In this document: positions 49,601-57,684 of the stretch, one piece after another
How the letters are laid out: each line of letters opens with the position of its first letter
Numbering within the stretch: the first letter of the stretch is position 1
Source of the DNA: an uncultured Saprospiraceae bacterium
GTDB taxonomy: Bacteria > Bacteroidota > Bacteroidia > Chitinophagales > Saprospiraceae
NCBI GenBank assembly: GCA_937951685.1
Contig: CALFBG010000003.1
Span: 1-64,000 of the forward strand
DNA: 64,000 nt
Reading direction: 5' to 3'
Notes under the pieces: generated by a model
What the model was told of the DNA's origin: nothing
Seen by the model: the letters and a program-made list of their open reading frames with translations, nothing else
The model's database searches: none
Position numbers and translations under genes: made by a program

Positions 49601-51026
49601 AAGCTACGATGGGAGCAGTAGAAGCGGAGTTTTCGTTTAAGGTTACTGAAATTGGTGCACAATCTTTTATCTTACCAAATCCTAATTTCGGTAAAATTTC
49701 TTGTAACTCAATCGTTTCTAAGCTTACCGTTTTGGTACAACCCAGCGCATCCTCAATGGTCAAACTCACTGGATAAGAACCCAATTCCGTGTAAGTATGG
49801 GTAGGATTTTCTTCCGTAGAAGTTGTATTATCTCCAAAATCCCAAAACCAACTAATCGCATCGGAAGATTGTCCGTCAAAACTCACGGTAAAAGGAATGG
49901 TACAGCTTTCCGTAACGCCACTCGTTACAACGTAACTTACATCTAAGTTCTCCGAATTCGTAATACACACCTGCTCAGTCGTACTGATCACACAACCATT
50001 AACGGTACGCGTTAAGGTAACATCGTAGCAATCAACCGCCGCGTAGGTATGAATTGGCGTAGCATCATTGGAGCTCGTATTGTCCCCAAAATCCCAAGAG
50101 ATGGAAGTTGCTGGTGGACCAGAACTTGTATCTTCAAAAAATATCGTTAAATCGCCACAACCATTCTGCGAAACAGAAGTAAAACTAGGAGGAGCACCCG
50201 CCGCAATATAATCTTCTAAAACTAAAGTATCCCGGCATCCCGTCGTGGTGTTAACCCCCGATAAGGTTACCGTGAAAGGACCTGCTGTTTCGTACGTAAC
50301 AGGATCCGGATTATTCCCGTCAAATTCTTCTCCATTACCAAAATCCCAATGAAAATTATTACCAGCCAAAGTACTCGTATTCGTAAAGTTAACTTCAAAT
50401 GGAAGCGTACAAGCATAAGTTAAATCGGCAGTTAAGCCCAAATTCACCCCTTCTTCTACGGTAACAAATTGCGTGATATTATCCGAACATCCATTATCAT
50501 CCGTTACAATTAAAGTTACTTGATACGAATCCGCAGATTCGTAAATGCACTGTACGTTGGGTGCATTGGTAGATGGGCAACCGTTTAAATCCCAAACCCA
50601 GTTATTGATCGTTCCACTTTGAGAAGTAGAGTTATCCGAAAAATTAACCGTCAAGGGACCACAACCTAAGTCGTTGTCCATCGCAAAATTGGCAACGGGT
50701 AAACTAAATACCGTTACAAAGTTTGTCTTACATTCCGTACTAGATAAATTATTATTATCCGTTACCGTCAAACAAATTTCGTAAGTACCTGCACTCGTAA
50801 AAATGTGCACGGGATCTTCTTCGTTCGATAAGAAGTCTCCATTCTTTGTCCACTCCCAAGTAGTAATCGGATTACCATTTCCCGAGGAGAGGTTTGAAAA
50901 AGAAACGGTGTGCGGTACGCAACCAGCCGTTGAATTTCCGGCGGCAAAATTTGCGGTGGGTTGTGCCGTAGCAGTCAACGCAAAAAAGCTAAGAAAACTC
51001 AATATTAATAGGTGTGGGTGTTTCAT
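46641..51026 (-). CDS. Giant PKD-repeat surface protein with type IX secretion C-terminal domain
   Basis: 1461 residues. Signal peptide at residues 1-21 (ends TATAQ). About 14 PKD-like repeats by eye (recurring WDFGD, NPTHxY and GxYxVxLxV motifs) cover about residues 25-1200, then two Ig-like/SprB-type repeats (YIWSPSETLS; YQWSPITNLSCWNC) and a gliding-type C-terminal domain of about 85 residues (NAFSPNDDGFND, IYDRWGG, GWDGRR, VGVYIYVIE, GDVTLLR). Type B T9SS cargo are exported and held at the cell surface; adhesion or gliding is the likely role. It is the smaller co-linear paralogue of the next gene upstream. A TATCTTTG box lies 465 nt before the start. Confidence 0.92.
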   Translation of the reverse strand: MKHPHLLILSFLSFFALTATAQPTANFAAGNSTAGCVPHTVSFSNLSSGNGNPITTWEWTKNGDFLSNEEDPVHIFTSAGTYEICLTVTDNNNLSSTECKTNFVTVFSLPVANFAMDNDLGCGPLTVNFSDNSTSQSGTINNWVWDLNGCPSTNAPNVQCIYESADSYQVTLIVTDDNGCSDNITQFVTVEEGVNLGLTADLTYACTLPFEVNFTNTSTLAGNNFHWDFGNGEEFDGNNPDPVTYETAGPFTVTLSGVNTTTGCRDTLVLEDYIAAGAPPSFTSVSQNGCGDLTIFFEDTSSGPPATSISWDFGDNTSSNDATPIHTYAAVDCYDVTLTRTVNGCVISTTEQVCITNSENLDVSYVVTSGVTESCTIPFTVSFDGQSSDAISWFWDFGDNTTSTEENPTHTYTELGSYPVSLTIEDALGCTKTVSLETIELQEILPKLGFGKIKDCAPISVTLNENSASTAPIVAWNWTVLDEAGATVFTSSQENPILTVTETGCYDIVVEVTNDLGCVASRTFGDRICAGEVFPVDFDVTPDVACSSQIISFTSNTNPAVDDYEWDFNNDGIIDSFDPNPTYEYADTGCFTVTLRIFDEGCENFVSKTDVVCILPPVAKFSTVIDCDQPFERTFLTAYTIGADSVFWDFGVSTTTTDTSSADNPTFVFPQTGVYPVTLIAYNFETNCSDTLTKNIRITQPEINISVDTMMGCLPLRVYITNNSVDIVKWKWIKPPSSIINISDDEAAEPNIRFGKAGEFYMTLAVEDVNRCTDTTQIGPFRINDIDVGFEVEQLNDCLPVNLNFTDTSSNLFATNIDWTWIIGDTIALANGQNPMVSIDTVGFLPITLQVTDTWGCMKELVVNEGINIDAPLANFSANTFTCPGEPVVFENLSQGNGLTYFWDFGDTGSTMDEHPTHLYSIGNYTACLTVTDIGGCVNTTCQEISVEETIAAFTVDSSYSNCTPSLVQYINQSQGATSYIWEYGDASGTDNQENPTHIFIDKGIYFDTLIAIGGTAGCRDTVVQSLNLLGLVGNFTYTVNDNCIPAEVNFFGESDRNYIYMWDFGDGNVKTSFDVDRDTVVHLYDVTPVNGFVPLLRIIEIDNPDCTELIDPQDTIFLSYLEVDFMASDTNICNADAPINFESMINTGDPIINVDWTFEQGQPGTSSDLNPVVDYDAIGEFDVQLIIDNGNCIDTLTKMEYIRVLASPEIDGDDVTICVGDTIQLEAYGNVDYYIWSPSETLSDPFIATPTASPTTTTDYVVLGGSATCPPDSTTVTVTVLEQPDLVLNRVYEFFPGSTIDLSVAVNGNSNYDYQWSPITNLSCWNCPNPTVTEVDTNMTYYVTVTDLNSFCTSTDSVLLRELSACPDDLIEMPNAFSPNDDGFNDVLRMFSNSIFEINSFRIYDRWGGLMWETSDINEGWDGRRKGRDADVGVYIYVIEAPCKLDGEVIIKKGDVTLLR

Positions 51027-51490
51027 ATTACAAAAATAAAAAATATATTAAATATAACTATTTAATAATCAATAATAATGCCGTTAAGCCTTAAATTAAT
51101 GCCCCTTTTGTTTAATCGCACACGAGTAGACTTTATTCTAAACAATTAAGTAGGAGATAAAACTACTTTAGGCGAAAGTCTAATCTTTTCTTTTCAAGCA
51201 TAATTATTATGCCAATTGCAGCGCTTCTTATTATTTTAACAACAAGTTGGTCTAAAATGTATGCCATCAGCGCTTTTTAAAAATAAAGCCGCCTAGCTAT
51301 CAAAAATCTATGTATTGGGTTCAAATATTTCTAACCGTTCAGATGTGTAGTCATTTTAAGGATTAACTTAATACAGTGTAAAATCAATAATAGTATAGCT
51401 TACAGTGTACTTAACGCTAGAAATCGAATATTTAAAGGAGTACATTTGTGCCAAATTTTGAAGACTGTATTTCCTTTAATCTAAGTGACA

Positions 51491-51498
51491 CAAAGATA
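51491..51498 (-). promoter_or_regulatory. Promoter -7 box of the 1461-residue PKD gene
   Basis: Minus-strand TATCTTTG, an exact TAnnTTTG match, placed just past the upstream gene's terminator. No -33 TTG at 19 nt. If used, the leader is about 460 nt, long for this kind of gene. Confidence 0.45.
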
Positions 51499-51565
51499 CG
51501 TAATTTTAGCTTTACCGTGCTCAGGTTAATCGCAAATTCCTACCAAACTACCGATAATATTATAC

Positions 51566-51600
51566 GAAAGCCTAGCTTCCAAATAGGAAACTAGGCTTTC
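51566..51600 (-). terminator. Terminator-like hairpin after the 1856-residue PKD gene
   Basis: GAAAGCCTAG (51566-51575) pairs with CTAGGCTTTC (51591-51600) and the loop continues with TTCC/GGAA. It lies about 100 nt after the stop at 51698. No long U-run follows on the minus strand. Confidence 0.65.
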
Positions 51601-51697
51601 TTACTACCAAGTTATTTCTTGGCTAAGGACTTATATTTTCAACTAGCTACCACATCTTGATGAAGGGAGATCGCCAAAAGTCAATATCTAAAAGGGT

Positions 51698-54600
51698 TTA
51701 GCGTAACAAACTCACATCTCCCTGTATATAAAAGGAACTCCCATCGACGGGACAAACCAATTCTACGAAGTAAACATAAACACCATTAGGCAAGTTTTTC
51801 CCTTGATAACGACCATCCCAAGCTTGCGTCAGGCTATTCGTAGCAAAAACTAAATTGCCCCAGCGGTCGTAAATTTGAAATAATCGCAAGGTTTCAATCG
51901 ACTGCGCCGTTTGTACCATTAGTACATCATTAATGCCATCTCCATTGGGCGAGAATGCATTTGGAACACTGGCTAAGTATCCCGGACAAGTATTCAGTTC
52001 CTCCAAGCGCGTTTCAATACTTTGCTGACACCCCGTTGTCGCATTTGTCAACTTTGCGGTCAACATTTCCGCCGCTACCGTCGGATCAACCACTGGATCT
52101 GGACACCGCAGACAGCTCAAGCCCGGAGAATAATCCCATTGATATTCCAGTCGCTCCGTCGCGCCATAGGCTAAATCCAAATAAACTTGTTGCCCAGAGA
52201 AATAATAGTGAACCGCAGGCAAACGACTTGCTGGTAGTGTATTGACGACGACGGTAAGCCGAGCAGTATCTGCAAAGCAAGTAGACCGCCGACCGATGAC
52301 TTGATATTCCGTAGTTTTGCTCGGTGTTACAAAAGGAGAATTACCCAATAATACCTCCCCCGTTGCTAAATTCGTCCATTGATAATCCGTTGCTGTACCA
52401 CTAGCAAATAATTGTACCGAATCCTGCTGACAAATCACTAAGTCTTCCGCCCTAATTTGTACCGACTGCAACAAATTGACTTGCATAGAATCCTCCAAAA
52501 TACATTCTCCGTTGACAATCCTAATTTTATATTGGGTCGTTGTTTCGGGTAAGGCTTCGGGTGCTAAGACCGTAGGATCATCCAGTGTACTAGCTGGCTC
52601 CCAAGTTATTAATCCTTCCCCTCGCCCATTCAACGTCACCAGGTCTCCTGCACAAATCGTAGTATCTTGCCCAGCACTGACCGCATCCCGCGCAATAACC
52701 TTAATCTCGATCGAATCCTTGATCAAACAACCATTGTCCGTATAGGCTTGCACTTCGTAATGGGTCGTTTCGCTAGGAGCTGCAACCGGATCCGCACAAT
52801 AAACACAACTCAAGCCATCATAAACTAACCATTGTGGATCATTTGTAATACTCAAACTAAGCGGTGTGCTTTCTCCCTCACAGATCGTTTTATCTGCTCC
52901 GGCAAAAGACTGTGATTCATCCAATACATTGACAAAAACAGAATCAATCGCTGCGCAGCCATTACTATTGGTAACCGTCAAAACATAGCTTGTTGGAACG
53001 ATCGGAGTAGCAATTGGATTGAGACAAGCATCATAACAATTCAAGCCTTCCCGCGTCTCTTCCCATTGGTAAGCGTAAACGTCTTCTCCCCCACTAGCAT
53101 ATAATTGCACGAAGCTATTTAAGCAAATCATTGTATCTTTCGTAAGGCTAATTTCAGGAATCGCATCCGGTTTTACAAAAACCGTAACTTCGCTTGAGGA
53201 ACTACAGCCTTCCGCGTTTTCTACCACAAAAGTATAAATCGTTGTCACCGTTGGACTTGCTTTTGGGTTCATACAATTAATGCAGCTTAGGTTAGTCACA
53301 GGGGTCCAGTAATAGTTCGTTCCCGTCGTATCGCCACTAATCGAAGCATTTAATTGTGCGGCTTCGCCAATGCAAATCTCAGGAGCTACTCCTGCACTTA
53401 GTGCCGTTAAGCCATAAGCGGTAACCAATTCCGTAGCGGTATCGCTACAGCCTATATCCGTAGTAACCGTCAATTGAACCGGAATATTTTCCCCCGCCGT
53501 AAACGTATGACTCGGATTCGGAGTATTTGTTTCTGTACCGTCGCCAAAATCCCAGTGCCATGCCTCAATGGTTCCGGTGGGCGTAGTTGCGGTTTGAGTA
53601 AAATCAACACTCAAGGGCGCACAACCTTCAATCGTAGAAAGTTGAAACGATGCCGTCGGATTAGGTCCAATGCGAATTAAATCTTCTTTGAGAATAGTAT
53701 CGCTACATAGCGCCGTCGTAGCAATCAGTTGTACGTCATATTTTCCCGTTCCCGTAAAACTCACTGCGGGTTGAATCGCGGTACTTTGGCTTGGATCTCC
53801 GTTTTCAAAATCCCACTGAAAAGTTTCAATCGTTTCGGAAGCACTCGAAAGGTTAATGAAAGTCACTACTTCATTGACATCACAAAATAAAGTATCCGTC
53901 GCAGCAAAATCAAGCGCTAGTCCCGCCACGTAGAGTTCCGAAGGAGCAGCGACAATACGCTGACAGCCTTGCCCGTCCGTCAAAATCAAAGAAGGAAAAT
54001 AAGTTCCAATGGTCTCGTACGTCCAACTTACCGTATCGGCACTCTGTAAGCCTGCGGTATCCAAAATCCCATTGCCAGAATCCCAGACGTAAAAGTAAGC
54101 AGCAGCCGACTGAGCGACAAAACTTACCGATTCGCCTCGACAAATGGTATCCTGATCCATTGTAAAACTACCCGCGGGACCTTCCAAGTTGATCAAGTTA
54201 TCGAGGGTTAAAGTATCCGAGCAGCCCGGCACACTCGTCGCAATTAAGCGGACGGCGTATTGCCCGGGTTCCGTGTAAATTTGTGTCGGATCAACTAGCG
54301 TAGAAGAACCATTCCCAAAGTCCCAGCTAAAATCAGTCGCATTTTGAGATAAATTGGTAAAGGGCACATTCAAGGGTGGACAAGTACCACCAGTAACATC
54401 TACGGAAAAATTGGCTACGGGATTGGCAATGGTAATATAATCGGCTTTGCACAGGGTTTCTTCACAACCATAAGCATCCGTAACTGTAAGGCAAATGGTA
54501 TAAATGCCTTCGTTGGCAAAACAATGCAAGGGCTTTTTCAAATTTGAATTTTCGCCGTCGCCAAAATCCCAAAAGTAGCTCAAGTTTTTCCCCTCCGATG

Positions 54601-57268
54601 AATTTTGAAACTGCACACATTGATCGGTGCAACTCTCCTGCTTAGCATTAAATTTAATCACTGGCTTGGTTACTTCTACCACTTCAGGAATAGTTAGTTC
54701 ATTGGTACAGCCCCAATCATCTGTAAGCTGTAAGCTGACTGGAAAAAGTCCTACTGCATCGAACTCAAAACTAGGTTGAGCCGCAGAGGAACTCCCAAGG
54801 TTGTTTCCAAAAATCCAATTGTAACTAGTTATATTGGCAAAAAGATCCGTGGAAGTATCTGTAAATTCGACGGTCAAAGGCAGACAACCACCGCTAGGAG
54901 TAGCTACAAAATCAACCTCAATTCCATTCACCAAAATGGTATCTTGAAACTGAAGCGTATCCCGGCAATTATTAATATCTTTGATAATCAATTGTAAATC
55001 GGTATGCATTCCCGGAGTAGCAAAAACAATGGTCGGATTTACAGCATTCACATCAGAAAAACTAGCGTCATTTCCACTCCAAAAGTATTTATCTCCAAAT
55101 TCCGATTGATTACTAACTCCTAAGCTTAAGGGTGCGCAGCCCCTCAGGGTATCCAAAACAAAATCGGCGACGGGAACGGTAATGTATACGTTTTTAGTTT
55201 CTGTATGAAAACAGCCTGTGTTGGCATTGTAGGCGGTGAGCTTCACGCTATAAACACCCGTTGCCGGAAAGGTAAACTCAGGTTCTGCCAAACTAGACGT
55301 ATCGGTGGTAATCCCTGGTACTCCAAAATCCCAAAGAATCGTTTCGGCGCCGATAGATTTATCTTTAAATTGACGTCGAAAAGGTTCTTGACAAAATTGC
55401 TGAATCGAAAACTTTGCGACGGGATCAATGACGTGAACATAATTTTCTAAGTTCAAAACACCATTACAACCATTGTGATTAACCAGTAAAGTGATGTCAT
55501 AATATCCAGTATCGGTGTATAAATGTTCTGGATGTTGCTCAAATCCAAAAGTACCATCACCAAAATCCCAAAACCATTCTTCTACGTAATCCGCCGAGAG
55601 GTCCGTAAAGTTGATTGGAATTTCTACGCAGGCTACTGTTGGATCGGCCGTAAAATTAACGAGCGGATCGGCACCAACTTGAATGACTTGTTCAAAAATT
55701 GCGGTATCACTACAGCCGAGGGTATTTGTTACAATTAATTTAAGATCAAAAAATCCAGTATCTACAATGCTGAAACTCGGCGTAGCTTGCGTGGATTGGT
55801 AAGTTTCATTAGGCGTAACAATTTCCCATTCCCACGCCATGATGGGCGTGATCGAAGTAGTATTATCGGCAAAGTTTACTGCTAAAGGAGAACATCCCGT
55901 CAAAAAAGGATTCAAGAGACTTGCTTGCACTGCTTCTACTTTTACTGTATTTACAAGGACGGTATCCTTACAACCTTGCGCATTTTCAACGACTAGGCTG
56001 ACCGGAAATTCACCGTAAGTATTGAAGGCGTGGGTTGGATTGGGTGCATCGGAGCTTTCTCCATCCCCAAAATCCCAATGCCAGCTCACTGCATTTAAGG
56101 TAAGGCTCGTGAAGTTGACAATGTGTGGAAGGCTACAACCAATATTATTATCATTACTGTAATTGGCGACGGGTTTGGGTTGGACGAGGATGCAATTAGG
56201 GGCAAATTTTTCGGAAACGCAACCATCTTGGAAACGTTTTAGGCGAACGTAGTAGCAGCCAGGGTTTTGGTAAACGTAAGTTGGACTCGCTGCCGTTGAA
56301 GTAAAACCGTCACCAAATTCCCAAAGCACACTATCCGCAGGTAAAGGGGAAGTATCGGCAAATTCAACCAGTAACGCTTCGCAACCTTCCGTCGGCGTAA
56401 AAGTAAAGTCGACGATATTTCCAACTTGCACATAATCTTCTAAAATTAAAATATCGGAGCAATTCGAGTTGGTATCCGTCGCAATAATCGTGATATCGTA
56501 ACTACCATAATCGTTGTACAGTATGTTTGGTGGAAAGTCGCCTGTATAGTTTTGTCCGTTACCGAAATCCCACTCGTAAGTAATCCCAGTGGTCGGTCCC
56601 ATGTTGGTAAAACCTACCGTTGCAGGTGGCGCGCAGGCGAAGTCTCCGGTGAGTTCAACTTCAATAATGGGTTTGGGTGAAACCTGTAGGTAATCCATTT
56701 TTGCTTCGGTCTGGCTACAACCATTGGCATCGGTCACCGTCAAACTAATGGCATAATTATCCGGTAAGTCATAGCTGCACGACTGCGCAACGCCAGAAGT
56801 AGCTTCAATGACATTACAATTTCCACCTAAGCCCCAAGTCCAATGCGTAATTGGCGCGCTCGCAGCAACGGATAAATCCTGAAAATCAACTTCTAAGGGA
56901 ACGCAACCCTGCATCGGAGTTGCTACGAAATCTGCTTGAGGCAGCTCGAATACTTGTATAATATTATTTTTACATTCAGTGTCTACATTGCCAGCGTTGT
57001 CCGTTACGGTTAGGCAAATTGTGTAGCTGCCCGGCGTACTAAAAATTCTTCCGGGGCAAGGAGTCGTAGCTGTAAATCCGCTTAAATCCCATGCTCGCGT
57101 CACGACGAAATTGCCATTCAGCAAAGTAGAATTATCACAAAAAGAAACTTGCAAGGTCCCGCAACCCGTAGAATCAGAAACGGTAAAATCTGCGTCCAAT
57201 TGAGCCGTAGCAGATAAGCAATAAAAAAGGAATAGAATAGTGGTTAAGCTTTGATATTTTCGTGGCAT
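51698..57268 (-). CDS. Giant PKD-repeat surface protein with type IX secretion C-terminal domain
   Basis: 1856 residues. Signal peptide at 1-22 (ends LSATAQ). About 15 PKD-like repeats by eye (WDFGDGxxS, NPTHxF, GxYxVxLxxT) extend to about residue 1330, then about six Cys-containing Ig-like/SprB-type repeats (TPVTNLSCINC, SPGLSCLRCPDPVV) and the gliding-type C-terminal domain (NAFSPNGDGIND, IYDRWGNLVF, AWDGRYQGK, GDVSLLR). Paired Cys in most repeats suggest disulphides. With the PorP/SprF and OmpA-like genes directly upstream, it is the probable main cargo of this locus, likely an adhesin. It is co-linear with the downstream paralogue, consistent with gene duplication. Confidence 0.93.
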   Translation of the reverse strand: MPRKYQSLTTILFLFYCLSATAQLDADFTVSDSTGCGTLQVSFCDNSTLLNGNFVVTRAWDLSGFTATTPCPGRIFSTPGSYTICLTVTDNAGNVDTECKNNIIQVFELPQADFVATPMQGCVPLEVDFQDLSVAASAPITHWTWGLGGNCNVIEATSGVAQSCSYDLPDNYAISLTVTDANGCSQTEAKMDYLQVSPKPIIEVELTGDFACAPPATVGFTNMGPTTGITYEWDFGNGQNYTGDFPPNILYNDYGSYDITIIATDTNSNCSDILILEDYVQVGNIVDFTFTPTEGCEALLVEFADTSPLPADSVLWEFGDGFTSTAASPTYVYQNPGCYYVRLKRFQDGCVSEKFAPNCILVQPKPVANYSNDNNIGCSLPHIVNFTSLTLNAVSWHWDFGDGESSDAPNPTHAFNTYGEFPVSLVVENAQGCKDTVLVNTVKVEAVQASLLNPFLTGCSPLAVNFADNTTSITPIMAWEWEIVTPNETYQSTQATPSFSIVDTGFFDLKLIVTNTLGCSDTAIFEQVIQVGADPLVNFTADPTVACVEIPINFTDLSADYVEEWFWDFGDGTFGFEQHPEHLYTDTGYYDITLLVNHNGCNGVLNLENYVHVIDPVAKFSIQQFCQEPFRRQFKDKSIGAETILWDFGVPGITTDTSSLAEPEFTFPATGVYSVKLTAYNANTGCFHTETKNVYITVPVADFVLDTLRGCAPLSLGVSNQSEFGDKYFWSGNDASFSDVNAVNPTIVFATPGMHTDLQLIIKDINNCRDTLQFQDTILVNGIEVDFVATPSGGCLPLTVEFTDTSTDLFANITSYNWIFGNNLGSSSAAQPSFEFDAVGLFPVSLQLTDDWGCTNELTIPEVVEVTKPVIKFNAKQESCTDQCVQFQNSSEGKNLSYFWDFGDGENSNLKKPLHCFANEGIYTICLTVTDAYGCEETLCKADYITIANPVANFSVDVTGGTCPPLNVPFTNLSQNATDFSWDFGNGSSTLVDPTQIYTEPGQYAVRLIATSVPGCSDTLTLDNLINLEGPAGSFTMDQDTICRGESVSFVAQSAAAYFYVWDSGNGILDTAGLQSADTVSWTYETIGTYFPSLILTDGQGCQRIVAAPSELYVAGLALDFAATDTLFCDVNEVVTFINLSSASETIETFQWDFENGDPSQSTAIQPAVSFTGTGKYDVQLIATTALCSDTILKEDLIRIGPNPTASFQLSTIEGCAPLSVDFTQTATTPTGTIEAWHWDFGDGTETNTPNPSHTFTAGENIPVQLTVTTDIGCSDTATELVTAYGLTALSAGVAPEICIGEAAQLNASISGDTTGTNYYWTPVTNLSCINCMNPKASPTVTTIYTFVVENAEGCSSSSEVTVFVKPDAIPEISLTKDTMICLNSFVQLYASGGEDVYAYQWEETREGLNCYDACLNPIATPIVPTSYVLTVTNSNGCAAIDSVFVNVLDESQSFAGADKTICEGESTPLSLSITNDPQWLVYDGLSCVYCADPVAAPSETTHYEVQAYTDNGCLIKDSIEIKVIARDAVSAGQDTTICAGDLVTLNGRGEGLITWEPASTLDDPTVLAPEALPETTTQYKIRIVNGECILEDSMQVNLLQSVQIRAEDLVICQQDSVQLFASGTATDYQWTNLATGEVLLGNSPFVTPSKTTEYQVIGRRSTCFADTARLTVVVNTLPASRLPAVHYYFSGQQVYLDLAYGATERLEYQWDYSPGLSCLRCPDPVVDPTVAAEMLTAKLTNATTGCQQSIETRLEELNTCPGYLASVPNAFSPNGDGINDVLMVQTAQSIETLRLFQIYDRWGNLVFATNSLTQAWDGRYQGKNLPNGVYVYFVELVCPVDGSSFYIQGDVSLLR

Positions 57269-57684
57269 GGTTAAGTATTTGGTATTGAAATACGTAAATC
57301 ATCAGATAGCCAACCGACAACCGTCGATGGGCTTATAGCCACGGGGAGTTTATACTAAGGAAGGAAAGTAAGATGATGTGCCAAACGAGCGTTTTAAGAC
57401 AAACGCATCAAAAGACATCATTTGTGGTAAGTACCAATACAAATTAACTTACTTATTATAGAATACATCAATATCTTTGCCAGAAATAACAATTAATGCT
57501 TTATTTCTATATAAAATTTAAAAAAATATTTTCGGGAAGCTTTTCGAAGCGTTAACGAAGTACACGAATGGAACGAAAGTAAAGCAGTTTGTTCGGCGGC
57601 TAAGGTTAAGTAGTTAAATTTTACTTTTTTAGCTTGAGAATGAAGCCTAGTGCTGCAACGCTCAACCTTAAAAGTACCTTACAC
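57269..57684. other. Intergenic region between the OmpA-like and PKD genes
   Basis: 416 nt without a gene. No minus-strand -7 box was found for the PKD gene, so it may be read through from upstream. A plus-strand TATCTTTG (57472-57479) points into this gap and towards the antisense of the OmpA-like gene. Confidence 0.5.
57472..57479 (+). promoter_or_regulatory. Orphan plus-strand -7 box
   Basis: TATCTTTG matches TAnnTTTG exactly on the plus strand although all genes here are on the minus strand. No -33 element at 19 nt. Could drive a small or antisense RNA, or be chance in AT-rich DNA. Confidence 0.3.

Larger units (their letters stand above)
51027..51697. other. Intergenic region between the two PKD-repeat genes
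   Basis: 671 nt, AT-rich, no gene. Holds the terminator of the upstream PKD gene (51566-51600) and a minus-strand -7 box (51491-51498), leaving a possible 465-nt leader for the downstream gene. Confidence 0.6.

Noticed and set aside
46641-57268. CRISPR-like or DNA tandem repeats
   Set aside because: The repetition is at the protein level (PKD and Ig-like repeats) with diverged DNA; there are no identical short repeats with regular spacers anywhere in the window.
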